Made by a program: the position numbers and the translations under genes
Shown here: positions 39,241 to 49,687 of the stretch, one piece after another
How positions within the stretch are numbered: position 1 is the first letter of the stretch
Layout: the number at the start of each line of letters is the position of its first letter
DNA from: Cubamyces lactineus
Taxonomy: Eukaryota; Basidiomycota; Agaricomycetes; Polyporales; Polyporaceae
Reading direction: 5' to 3'
Assembly (NCBI GenBank): GCA_022376465.1
Contig: JACDTU010000030.1
Span: 124,001-188,000, forward strand
Length of the DNA stretch: 64,000 bases
Notes under the pieces: model-generated
Seen by the model: only the letters and a program-made list of their open reading frames with translations
Database searches by the model: none
What the model was told of the DNA's origin: nothing

Positions 39241-40598
39241 AGTGAGCACCAGCGCGCTAAAGGCACTCCTTCTGTTTTCTGTGCAAATCAGAGAACTCAT
39301 CGCGCTCTACAAGGTGCAACCGCACGCACGCAGGGTCAAAGTCGAGGTACGACACGTATTCAAGGCTTCGTGCACCTCGGTTCGACTATCAATCCGTCTA
39401 CTATACTGCAGGAACAACGCACGTCTGCGGGACCTTGCAAGACGTCGTCATGTCCGCTCTCGGTGTCGTGGCTGGGCTCTCAGCCTCCCTCCGCAGCTTC
39501 TGTGTATGGTCTGTACTCACCTACGGCGACATGATCTACCCGTTTTCGCGCTCGTTAACACACTCTGCAACGAGATCTGCACGCCTCTTCTCTGTCGCAA
39601 CATACGCATCTTGGAGCAGTGGACTGCCATAGACTCGTTCGCACACTCTGTTCCCCTCGACTAACGTTTATTCGGAGACTATCGATCCTTGTTCGCACTT
39701 TCTGGGTCTCCGGCGCTTTGAGGGTGGTAAGACCGAGTGCTACTGGCGACCAGCTCGACCCTTTAATCAATCGAGGCGTAGCCAATATGTCCAACCTTGA
39801 GACGTTACGCCGTCGGGCGGAAAGGCCTCCGAGGATGCAGCCTCAGAGCGCCGTCGGCCGATTCATACTCTGCAAACCAACGCAGTAACGTACAAGCGCA
39901 ACAGGGCGAAGTCATCATGGACTACACTCCTGACTGGAGTGATACTCTTGCGGCAGTAGCGGCAGTAGCACATACTCGCTTCTCCCCTTTACCTCTTAAA
40001 TACCTCTCCCTCCAATCTTATGATCTGAAACCTCGATAGCTCCGTCGTCTCGCATCCTATCTTGAACAATTGGAGAGCCTTTTGACTGCTGTGACTGACA
40101 AGGCTTCTGCGGTAGGCTATCGAGTCTCTCGCACAGTTGAAGTGCCAATCGCTGATTATATGCCATCTTCCCAGGCTCATGTCTTCGCCCTGGGGGAGGT
40201 CGTCGACGCTTCTTCGCCACGCTTGCACACTCTTGCTCTCCGACGGCGCTCACAAGCTCGACGGCCAGAGCCAAGCGTTCAGCTTCGTGCGCAGCTTGGA
40301 CTTGCAGATGCAGTGGATCGCCGAATCTAGTCGTCACTCATCCATCCTACGCCGCGTCGCGTTTACGACGAAATCCGGGTGGAAGAAAGGGGAAGATGGC
40401 ATGTGGTATCTGTCTGAGCTGCCAAGCGATAGACCAGTGGAGCATTCAGGCGGCGACGACGACGACAATGATAACACTAACGACGATGGCAGTATTAGCG
40501 ACTACGGTCTTAGCAATGGAGACGGAGACGAAGACCATTCCGACAGCACCTACGGTACCCACGGAGGCGACGGAAATGAAACAGCGATTTTAATTTGA
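39240..40598 (+). pseudogene. F-box protein remnant
   Basis: An F-box-like segment lies at about 39475-39605 (LPPQLLCMVCTHLRRHDLPV FALVNTLCNEI, split here for length). The same gene seems to continue in another frame at about 39625-39850 (RTLCSPRLTFIRRLSILVRTF, DQLDPLINRGVANMSNLETL), after a stop in the first frame at 39662-39664. The 3' end is coherent again at about 40230-40598 (SFVRSLDLQMQWIAESSRHS, then WKKGEDGMWYLSEL and an Asp-rich tail). Stops interrupt the middle. Basidiomycetes have many F-box/LRR-like genes that recruit substrates to SCF ubiquitin ligases. I judge this copy decayed, though an intron-rich intact gene cannot be wholly excluded. Confidence 0.55.
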
Positions 40599-41305
40599 TG
40601 ATATGAGACTATGAGGAGGTAATCTGCGATGCATGGCCCGTGCATGGTGAATGGTATCACCTTTTGCTAAACGGATCATTCAGAGCGACAGATGTTTCTC
40701 GGTACATAATATCCTCACAATACTGGAATACAGTTAATACGGTGACATCAAGCGACGCCTTGAGGTTCTCTAGTCTGCCTAGAGTATCCCTGATTGGACT
40801 GCCACCTAATGCTCGCGCCTTCGGCCCGGATACATCTACATTTATCATAATACGTCCCCCATACAGGAGAAAAATGATTATATCGGGAGTTCTCTCGCTG
40901 CTGATCAGTGCATGAGGTAGTCGAGGCTTCGAATCACTAGTAGACGGGACTCGGAGCGAATCCATACGGCGTTGTTTGCTCCTGCTTGGCAACAGCTTCA
41001 TCAAAATTCCCAAAACGGATTGCTCCTCGATACACGCGTACTACCGTGACGCCACACTTGTTGGACCCTTCTTGCTCTCTTCCTCCACCGAGGATTTGTA
41101 TACCTGCCAGGGATACCTCACACCTCACATCTTACTCGTGATGGCACTTTTTGCGGGACAAGGTCATAAACCTACTCGGTCATGTTGCGCTACGCGCCGG
41201 GATACAGTACTGACTTTAAGTTCTGTCAGCATGGTTCAGTCCGCGCGTGCCAATCTCTGTCAAAGAGACCTGGAGTACGTTTACATCGTATTATAGCCTG
41301 GTACT
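40599..41305. other. Spacer without recognised feature
   Basis: Only short random-looking frames; nothing supported. Confidence 0.4.
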
Positions 41306-42304
41306 ATGTGCTCACCTATTGATTCTGCTGAAGCGATGAATGGTGGCGCGTTTGGTGGGCTACATCCCGACGCTGCTAGACCGGGATATCTCTTCTGCGA
41401 TGGAGATGACGACCCATGGTTCCAAAAGTCAGTGTAACGAAGTGTACACTGGTTCTACTCTTTGACTGAGCCACTGGTTAGACTGCACCAGCGCTCCGTA
41501 GCGGTAAGCGTTTCGAGCAGACAGTTACCGTTTCGGCCGACTATATGCTATCAAATTGCAGGTATTCCACTGGCGGTGGATTATCGCAGTGGTCAACGCT
41601 CGCTTCCGACTTCCCATCTCGAAATATATTATAGACTGTGCGTTTGACGCCGCCCCACGCTCTAGAAACATGCTGATAATCGTCTCATGATATAGCTCGT
41701 GATATCGCTACCACAGACTCGGAAGATTCAATGCTTCCTGCATATGCAGCCAACCTATCCCAAGGGAATGACGTCGACGAACCCGTGGGAACCCCTATGA
41801 GCGAGAAGCGTCTGGTCACTTTCCCGCCCCGACGAAGGGTCCTTCGTATCGTGAAGTTGACTCCGGTCGACATCAGCGAGCGTATGCGCGATCCGCCGTC
41901 TCCAAGCCCTCCGAGAGGGAAGAGGGCACCTTTCATTGACTTAAAACTGGTGAAAAGCCAAGGCGGAGGCAGGAAGAAGAAGCGTGCAAGGATCATCCGC
42001 GCAGTGTCTCGCGACGAGCAAACCGAAATGGTTTCTGAACCTTCAGTGAACTATGAGTACGCACGTCCACTTGGCTAACCTATCCCATCAATCGATCAAC
42101 TCCATAAACATTCATAGGGAACACGGCACACTGGAACTCTCTGGAAATTCGTCCGTCACTACTTTATCCGGCCCCGCTCCTCAGGTCATTTCTATCTCTG
42201 CTGCTATGGAGATTCTAGAGCCCGTCGCAACAGATCAAGTGATGCAGTTCTTGCCAGGGACAATCTACCTCGGCAAGGAATTTCGGTGCTTCTACCAGAA
42301 TTGA
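41306..42304 (+). CDS. Putative small hypothetical gene, several exons
   Basis: The last two exons are clear: about 41697-42057, ending NYE, and 42119-42304 after a GTACGC...CATAG intron. They read LSQGNDVDEPVGTPMSEKRLV, PPRRRVLRIVKLTPVDISER, a basic cluster GGGRKKKRARIIR, then EEHGTLELSGNSSV and a stop. A candidate first exon starts at ATG 41306 (MCSPIDSAEAMNGGAF, FCDGDDDPWFQK), with a GTCAGT donor near 41430. The joins between 41430 and 41697 are uncertain. The basic cluster could be a nuclear signal. No family recognised; low confidence. Confidence 0.4.
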
Positions 42305-42756
42305 TCACCTTGCGTCTCTGCTAGCTCGTCTGGCTCGCTCTGATATGGCCTGTCTCGCTTGCAATGCTTTCTCTGTGGACCTTAACCTTGCTCTATTGCG
42401 ACATCGCGTAGCTCTGGTTCTCGCGCGTCGACTTCCATGTTGCCCTGGGTGCTCTCGGTAGAGGGAGGACCAACATCTCTGGCATATTCGAAACCACTGC
42501 GAGAGATGTTATCTACGTCCTGTATCATCCCGCGTTTACTTTATCTGTCTTATTCACGTGCGCCATCCATCGATTCGCACGTTAGAGGTCCATGTATCGA
42601 TACACCAGTGTGCGGTCTATGCGATAACCAGAACTATCAGTACTATTGAATTGCGAGCAAGATACAGGTGACGAGGTGAGTCAATTACAGCGCGATCTAG
42701 GGTACTCAACAATATAGGATAACACAAGGGGCTCGATTAAGAAAAATAGTCGAGAG
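42305..42756. other. Short spacer
   Basis: No supported exon. A region around 42305-42430 is Leu/Ala/Arg-coding in one frame but has no start or clear splice sites. Confidence 0.35.
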
Positions 42757-43676
42757 TCACGGAAGTCCGCCAGGAAAGTCCTGGACATACTTCAGCACCG
42801 CTTCATATGCGTCGTGCTCCGTACGTTCCAGCCCGACAAGCCACACCCTATAGAATGCGTCCCGTCGCAAGCGCCATTCGTGGCCGAGATTTTCAGGAAG
42901 CAGTTGATACTTCTGCGCAGGCCAGAGAAGTCGAGGATCAGCCAGCATACTCACGTGCACTAACAAAGATATTATGGTGGCTGTCGGTGGCGCACCTTGA
43001 AGAACCTATTGCATAAGTACGCGACGTCCATAGCCAGCTGTATCTTCGTCATTGACTCGTCTACAATGAGACATTCCTCTATCTTGAGAGGTTGCTTTCT
43101 CAATTCGTCCAACAGTGGCCACTGGAACGCAGATGTATAAGCCCCCAGATGCTCGTTCCTGGAATCCCCGCAGGATGATCGCACCTGGATACGTATCCAT
43201 ATCCGGCTGAGCCCACCCAGACTCTTCAGAACCTTTGTCGTACCGCCACTCATATGCTTCAGCAACTCATCCTTCGACGCAGTCGCGAGCGCGTATACAG
43301 GCATACCCATGCGCCTCAAGTGGCGCGGTCCCGTCTTGAAGGAGAACACGACGGTCGGGCTCTCTAGAAGTTGCGAGCGCGCCCGCGTAATTCGCGCGTC
43401 ATGTGCCACACTCCCGCGCGGAACCTCTCTGAGAGCCTTGATGTCGTCCGCAGAGAGGGTGTGCGCGCCGGAGAGCGTAGAGAAGCGCGTGGTAGCGACC
43501 GCCCACGCACGCGCCATCTTGTCGGATTCCGTGTCGGACTCTGCGCCTGCGGGAGGCAACGCAGGTAGCGGTTGTTCAGGTGGAGGGCCCGGTGGGCCGA
43601 GAGGAGTTGATTCAGCCTTCGCGCGAGCATATCCGGGGAGGCGCACGGGCGTGTGGATCGTGCGGTGGGATGGCAT
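42757..43676 (-). CDS. Hypothetical protein (278 residues)
   Basis: Two minus-strand exons, 43676-42996 and 42912-42757, with an 83-base intron; the frame is continuous. Start is the ATG of MPSHRTIHTPVRLPGYARAK, preceded in frame only by unlikely basic sequence. Residues 1-60 are Pro-rich; the rest looks folded (RFSTLSGAHTLSADDIKAL, SPTVVFSFKTGPRHLRRMGM, IEECLIVDESMTKIQLAMDV, FFKKYQLLPENLGHEWRLRR, YEAVLKYVQDFPGGLP). No signal peptide, membrane span or known catalytic motif. I do not recognise the family. Confidence 0.65.
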
Positions 43677-44269
43677 CGTCGCGCGCGGCTGTTGCTTGAG
43701 CAATGGGCAACTAGGAGAAGACGGATGATGGATGCGAAGACACTGTGATGGACGAGAGTGAGACTTTCGGCGTCGAGCAGAGCACTTATCATACAATCGG
43801 CGGCGGCGCTTTGAGCAAAAGAAGGCGCGGGTCATAGCTTCTATCAATCGTAGGACAATAATGCATCCGTAGGTCCAAGCGCGCCACTCGCCCGCCTTGT
43901 GAATCGTCACAACGTGTACCGTAGCACAATGTTGGATACAATGAGGTATCCAGGCTGTTTGCGAATGCCCGAGTAGGTCTAGACGACGCGATCAACAATC
44001 GATCATCCACCCCTAGTCCGCACACATGACACTGAACTGTTGTCGTGAGTCGTGACTCCACGGTCTTGACGAGGGCTCTGTAGCACTGGGAGATAATACC
44101 ACTGACACATTGTTACCATATACTCGTATCTGGAGAACGAAAACTATTAGGAATCCGGAGTCCGGAAAGACTTTAGGCTTTGCAAAGCTGACCAATGTGA
44201 CATATGAGCAGATAATTAGCGAACGAGGGACTGAAAAACCATGGGAGTCTCCTCCACGAGGCGGGCCAC
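43677..44269. other. Spacer between minus-strand genes
   Basis: 5' flank of the hypothetical gene and 3' flank of the GDSL gene; no feature recognised. Confidence 0.4.
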
Positions 44270-45300
44270 TCAGGATGCGCCAGCATCTGCCAACATGAAG
44301 CTCGCAGTGGCTTCCCGTAATGATGAAAGGAACTCCTTTGCGATGGTTGCGTGTACAGCAGACGCTGGATGAAAGCCGTCCACAAACAGGGCGCAGCGAG
44401 ATTCTCCCTCACACGTCAGCCCGTAGGATTGCGGATTTGCCAATATGCGCGTGAAAATATCCCAGGAGGAGAATATGAAGACGGTTGCATCGAGATGCGC
44501 GTCAATGAATGCTTTTGCACCCGAGCGAAGTAAAGGGTTCCATGTCTCGTACGCGGCTATCGCTCGAGGTGTTCTGGAACCTAGTGTGCAAGTCATCTAA
44601 TCAGCCAGGATTGATCACAAACCGGAGATGAGAACCCACCTTGAGGGAACAGATGGGCAGGCGGTACGTCAATGAGACAGAAGTTCCGCGCTCCAGTGCG
44701 ATATAATGTCTCTTGCGCAGCAAAGAGGTCATTGAGGCTCGCCTGAGCAGAAGAGACTTGCAGGCGAAGATTCCACGTGCAGTCGTTGATGCCGATCCAC
44801 GTCACGAAGAGCGAGTCGGAAGAACACCATGGAGCCCACTCAGGGTGTGCGCCCGCATGGGGGACGAACTGCCTGCCTACTTGAGCTAGCTTCATCCGCG
44901 CGACAGTATCCCCGGGGTTTGCGTAATCGAAGACGAGCAACGGCATCGAATGTTTTCTGCGTGTTACAATATCTGTCAAGAGATGGCCGACCCAGTTGGG
45001 GTCGTATGTGATCTCCTGATGGGCCTCATCCGTCCGTTCGCAAGATGTCTGTCCTGGAAAAGCTACGCCCAGAGGAGTACAAGATGATGGAGGTGTGCAT
45101 TTGGAAGTGTATCCGACGGATGAAAATGAATCACCACTATAAGTGCGGTCAGAGCGTTGAGTCTCCCAGTGAATGTCAACCAGCACTAATAGCATTTGAC
45201 TCACAAAACGAAGAGGTACTCGAGAGAGTCAATGCTCTTCCAAGTGTTGCTGAGATTCAAAAGCTCCACGTAGAATTCGAAGGCAACCGCTGCGCGTCGT
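44270..45300 (-). CDS. GDSL/SGNH esterase (CE16-like), 5' end unresolved
   Basis: Exons on the minus strand: an upstream one ending at 45205 (SNTWKSIDSLEYLFVF), then 45136-44640 and 44580-44270, with introns of 68 and 59 bases. Splicing creates the block I motif FGDSFSSVGYT (catalytic Ser). GINDCTWN matches the block III Gly/Asn, and DGFHPASAVH gives the Asp and His of the triad. Fungal proteins of this type remove acetyl or other acyl groups from sugars or glycans and are usually secreted. Here the N-terminus before SNTWKS lacks an ATG in frame and runs into a TAG in the upstream sequence at about 45322, so a first exon with signal peptide is missing or the gene is broken. A paralogue lies at the right edge of the window. 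Confidence 0.8.
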
Positions 45301-45479
45301 TGCCTCAGAAAGAGTGTTCGGGGCTAGCCACTGGCAGAACCGCCGGTATCTCATCCAATGCCAAATAAGGGCAAACGCGCCTATGCCTATTTCTCTCTGA
45401 GCGCTTAGTTCTTCTGCTACGTACTAGACCACCATCTTGCCAAGTAGCCGTCCCGCCGATAATCCTTCATACCTTAGTC

Positions 45480-45887
45480 TTGACTGAAGTTCAATGCAAA
45501 ATGAGTGACGTACATCTTAAGGCGCATATTCGAGCTACTTATCCGGTCAGCGCTGCTCTATGCGCAGTTGAGAATCTGCAATTGGTACGCCTCTTCTACT
45601 CTCCCGTACCTTCCGTCTGCGTGATCCTCTCTTCTGATACTATCGAGAACGTCTGCAAGGTTGTGATTTGGAGCGTATGTGTTCGCGCTTGGCTATACCA
45701 TACGCACGCCAATTCACCGCCGCTCAGCGTCAAGACGTCTTCCACCTATGGATGTTCGGATGCAAGCAACGATATCTTCGGGCCGCTGGAATGCGTCTTG
45801 TGTTCTCTCAACTGAATTCTCCGCATTCATTTTCTATAAGCTCAGAGTTCAAGACGAAGTTCTGGTGGGAAGAAGTCTCCACGTAAC
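45480..45887 (+). CDS. Doubtful ORF upstream of the P450 pair
   Basis: One frame from about 45665 to TAA at 45886 reads coherently (RLAIPYARQFTAAQRQDVF HLWMFGCKQRYLRAAGMRL, split for length), and a possible upstream exon begins MSDVHLKAHIRATYPVSAAL near 45500 with a GTACGC donor. Splicing could join them, but no homologue comes to mind. It may be a small lineage-specific gene or chance. Confidence 0.25.
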
Positions 45888-46162
45888 GACACCACCATGC
45901 TATATACAGCGAGTCTGAGTCCTACTCTCATGGACGTGAGTACTGATGCCACAACGTGCGTACGCAGCTGCGCCCGCGGTTTACCTTGTTAGGGATCTAC
46001 ATTATGTACGTACACGTCGAAGGTGTCCCCTGAACGGTTCCTTAAGCCTACTAACGCTCCCGTGCCAGTTCCCTTCTGCTTCATAGACCGTACATGTCGG
46101 TATTTGGCATACCGGCATCCGCGAACACTATGACGCCCAGCGTCACCTAGAGGGAACGTTCA

Positions 46163-46169
46163 TATAAGG
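46163..46169 (+). promoter_or_regulatory. TATA box of P450 gene A
   Basis: TATAAGG about 90 bases before the ATG of P450 A. P450 B has a TATA box at a similar distance. Confidence 0.55.
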
Positions 46170-46256
46170 CGGGTGGTAGCGATCAAGCAAGGAACTCGCG
46201 ACCCCACCGTCCCTCGTCCATCGGATATCGACATCTGCCCGAGACTACTGCCAGCC

Positions 46257-48665
46257 ATGTACAGTTTGCTTGCACAGGGCGCCATTGTCTGTGGCATTGC
46301 ATGGTACTTTTGCAGACTTTTCCGGCAGGTATTTATCAAGTCGCCGCTCGACAATATACCAGGGCCACCTTCGGAAGGATTCCTCTACGGTGCGCCGTCA
46401 TCTAGTCGTGATGGATCCGTCATGAATGACAGGATTCCCAGGCAATCTAAGACAGCTACTCCATCGACATGGATGGCCCATGTACGATCATCTTTTGCAC
46501 TCATACAAGGGCACTGCCAAGCTTTCAGCGCCCTTTGGGGTAGGTCTTATACCTCCGCCTGCAGCCTCTGCGCATCTCTAAGCGATGTACAGCGTCCAAT
46601 GTTATATGTCTTTGATCCGGTCGCACTACACAGTATCATCTTGAAGGAGCAGTATATCTATGAAGAAGCGGCGTGGTTCATCAAGCGAGCAAATCCCTCA
46701 TGCGGCTCTGACGAGGTGCTGACGCGTTGCTACAGGTCTAACCAGATGATCTTCGGCTCTGGACTCCTCTCCACCCTTGGTAATATCTCAGCCAACATGA
46801 GAATAAGAGAGATGCTGACGGATCGACTGCGCACCCAGGAGAGCACCACCGAAAGCAGCGGAAGCTACTGAATCCCTGCTTCTCAATTGCCCATATGCGG
46901 CACATGATTCCCATCTTCACAGACATTGGGCATAAGGTACGTCAGATGCCTACCCACGTCTTCGCTCATCGCTAACTCAGAGAGGTTATTTCGGTCCTAC
47001 CAGCTGCAGAAGGGAATCGAAGCCTGCATGTCTAAGCACGAAGGCCCGACGGAGGTCGACATGCTCTCATGGATGGGTCGCACCGCGCTCGAGCTGATTG
47101 GCCAAGCGGGGCTCGGGTATTCGTTCGATCCGCTTGTCGAGGAGTCGGCGGACGAATTCGCTATAGCTATCAAAATGTTGCAGTACGTCTGCGATTGTCA
47201 TCGAGCTTCTCACGGAAATGGCGGAGCCTGACGTTGGACGTGCTTGGCGCCTACTACCTTTCGCCTTAGGCCAGCGTTATCGCAGGTCAACTTCATACGC
47301 CGTTTCCTGCCTTACATTCCGGAATGGATCAGCCCCTGGTTCCGTGGTAAGGTGGTGGAAGTGATTCCACACAAGGGGATCCAACGGGTGAGGAGGATCA
47401 GTGACACCTTGTACGAGCGCTCGGTGGCGATTTATCAGGAGAGAAAACGCGCCTTGGAGTTGGGAGAAGAAGCTCTGTCGCACAAGCTGGGTCAAGGACA
47501 CGATCTCATGAGTATTCTTCGTACGTGATCACGCCTTCCCGAAATGCATTCAGTGCTTATCATCAGGAACAGTGAAAGCAAACATGGAGGCCTCAGAGGA
47601 GGATAGGCTGCCGGAGGAAGAGCTTATCGGCCAGGTGTCGTGCGTATTCTTCGAGCATCTCGTGTTCACTCATCTAAGAGAAGTGACCATGTGTCAGTAC
47701 CTTCATCTTTGCGGCGATGGATACCACATCCAACGCGTTATCGATGACATTGTCCTTGCTTGCGCAGCATCCTCTGGTCCAAAATAAACTACGCGAAGAA
47801 ATATTGGAGGCCGCACAAGGTGAAGATCTCGACTACGACGCTCTCGTGTCTTTGCCGTACCTTGATGCGGTATGCCGAGAGACCTTACGCTTGTGAGTGC
47901 CTCCGAGTGACATTACGCCCCCCGGCGCTCACGGCGTATATACTGCAGGCATACGCCCATCGCCATGGTCTTCAGGGAGTACGTCTCTTTGACTTCGTCG
48001 AGTGTTCACATTTCTGGCTCCGCTGACGCTATCGGAAAGGACGCGACAGGACACCGTCCTTCCTCTATCGGAGCCCATAATCGGCGTGGATGGTTCGCAG
48101 ATCAGCGAAATAGTGGTTCCGAAAGACACTACTCTGCTCGTTGGCATTCACGCGTGCAACAGAAACAAGGCGATTTGGGGTGAAGACGCGATGGAGTGGA
48201 AACCTGAACGTTGGTTGTCTCCGCTTCCGGAGACCGTTATGGAGGCTAAGATCCCCGGGATCTACTCCCACTTGTGCGTCGCTTCTTACGGACACCGTGG
48301 TGAAGTGTCGCTGACACTCCCTGTAGAATGACGTTCCTAGGCGGAGGCCGGTCTTGCATGTTTGTTCTTTGCTAGTATCTCATACGCGTTCCAGGCTCAC
48401 ACCTAACCCTTCTCGCAGTGGCTTCAAGTTCTCGCAACTCGAGATGAGTGAGTTGACTCGCTCGCGTTTGCCCGTCTATTCAGTTGCTTATCAGTGCTTT
48501 GCAGAGGTCGTCCTGTCTCTTCTGTTGATGAAGTTCACCTTCGCGCCTTCGGATAAGCCCATCGTGTGGAACATCGCCGGCATCCGGTACCCTACCGTGG
48601 GCAACGCGACGACGCCCTCGCTCCCGATGAATGTAGGCCTATATAAGGAGGCCGATGGCAATTGA
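46257..48665 (+). CDS. Cytochrome P450 (tandem copy A)
   Basis: Fourteen exons: 46257-46389, 46433-46539, 46593-46684, 46736-46779, 46839-46936, 47004-47182, 47270-47520, 47567-47639, 47698-47892, 47949-47978, 48040-48273, 48327-48359, 48419-48447, 48505-48665, giving 552 residues in frame. An N-terminal membrane anchor (LLAQGAIVCGIAWYFCRLF) precedes the proline hinge NIPGPP. The C-helix has HRKQRKLLNPCFS, the I-helix FIFAAMDTTSNA (oxygen activation, D334-T335), the K-helix ETLR (387-390), then PERW and heme-binding FLGGGRSCIGF with Cys489. It is an ER-bound monooxygenase needing a P450 reductase; the substrate is unknown. The third intron starts GCGAGC, a GC-AG intron, where copy B has GT. 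Confidence 0.93.
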
Positions 48666-49687
48666 AGGCTTACCAGTGAAGTGAACGATTATGTACGACT
48701 ATGTGTATGAGGATTTATCTAGCGACGTCAAAGCGCCTGAACTTGCTAGCTGATTCTACAGTTATGGCCTGTTGGGTATCGCTCGATTACCAATTGTCAT
48801 GCCATTCGTCTTCTCCCAACAGCGTTCTCTACGCACTCGAGGTACTATGTTACGGGCCGGTCGCAGACGGTATCTGAGAAGGATTCATGGTCGAGCCGCG
48901 GTGACCTCGATGGCAGATGGGTCCGCTGCGGATGTGTAGGAGCGGTAAGTTGCTTCACTTGACTACGCTCCGGAGTTTCCGCGATGACAAAAACGTCTTA
49001 CAGTCGCCGAGAGCTGTGGAATCATGACATTGCTTCCTTCTAGAGCGGTGATAAGTGTGGACTGCGCGCTACTGTATGTCGGGGGGTACGTCAGCGTGCC
49101 GAGCGCGTCGATTAAACTGTTGATCGCTAGCCGACGGGGAAGGAATCGCGCTCAGCGGTGTTTGATGACTTACTCTACCGTGCAACGCGGGAAACACGAC
49201 ATTTCTTTCCAGGATGCCTGCTATGTTGACCAAGTTCAGAGAACTCCGCTTGTCTAGTTAGGACACTGCGACAGAGAAGCCGCTCAAAGCCAGTTACTCC
49301 GCCACTGCAGACAGCGACAACGACGATAGCTTACGCGCGTGTGAGCCCCGAAACCCGCGCGTCTTGTCATGGGGCAAGCTATGTTCTCAACCGGATGATC
49401 ATGTACCATTCTCATCATGATGTTGCAGCTCCGACGGGCGCCACATGAAGCTCGCAATGAGGTTCGCGCGATAGGTGAATTATCTTGCCTCATGTCCCGT
49501 TTCCACCGGTGCCTTGCCGCTCAGACTTTGTCTGGACATTGGATGTCCTCTGGAAAGAAGCTAACCGCAGAGGGGAGCCTTATAAAAGGTTTGTCTTGTG
49601 GGACGGGGTCTCATTCCTCGAACACTCACCTTTCAGCGTCTGCCCTCGTAGTGACTTAACTATCGCTAAGCGCAAATTGCAGAAACG
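48666..49687. other. Spacer between the P450 genes
   Basis: No exon supported. TATAAAA at 49581-49587 is the likely core promoter element of P450 B. Confidence 0.6.
49581..49587 (+). promoter_or_regulatory. TATA box of P450 gene B
   Basis: TATAAAA about 100 bases before the ATG at 49688, matching the arrangement of copy A. Confidence 0.6.

Noticed and set aside
46433..46539. Apparent unrelated reading frame in the first part of P450 A
   Set aside because: Two short introns shift the true frame, which then aligns with P450 B (LLHRHGWPMYDHL against MLDRHAAPMYDYL).
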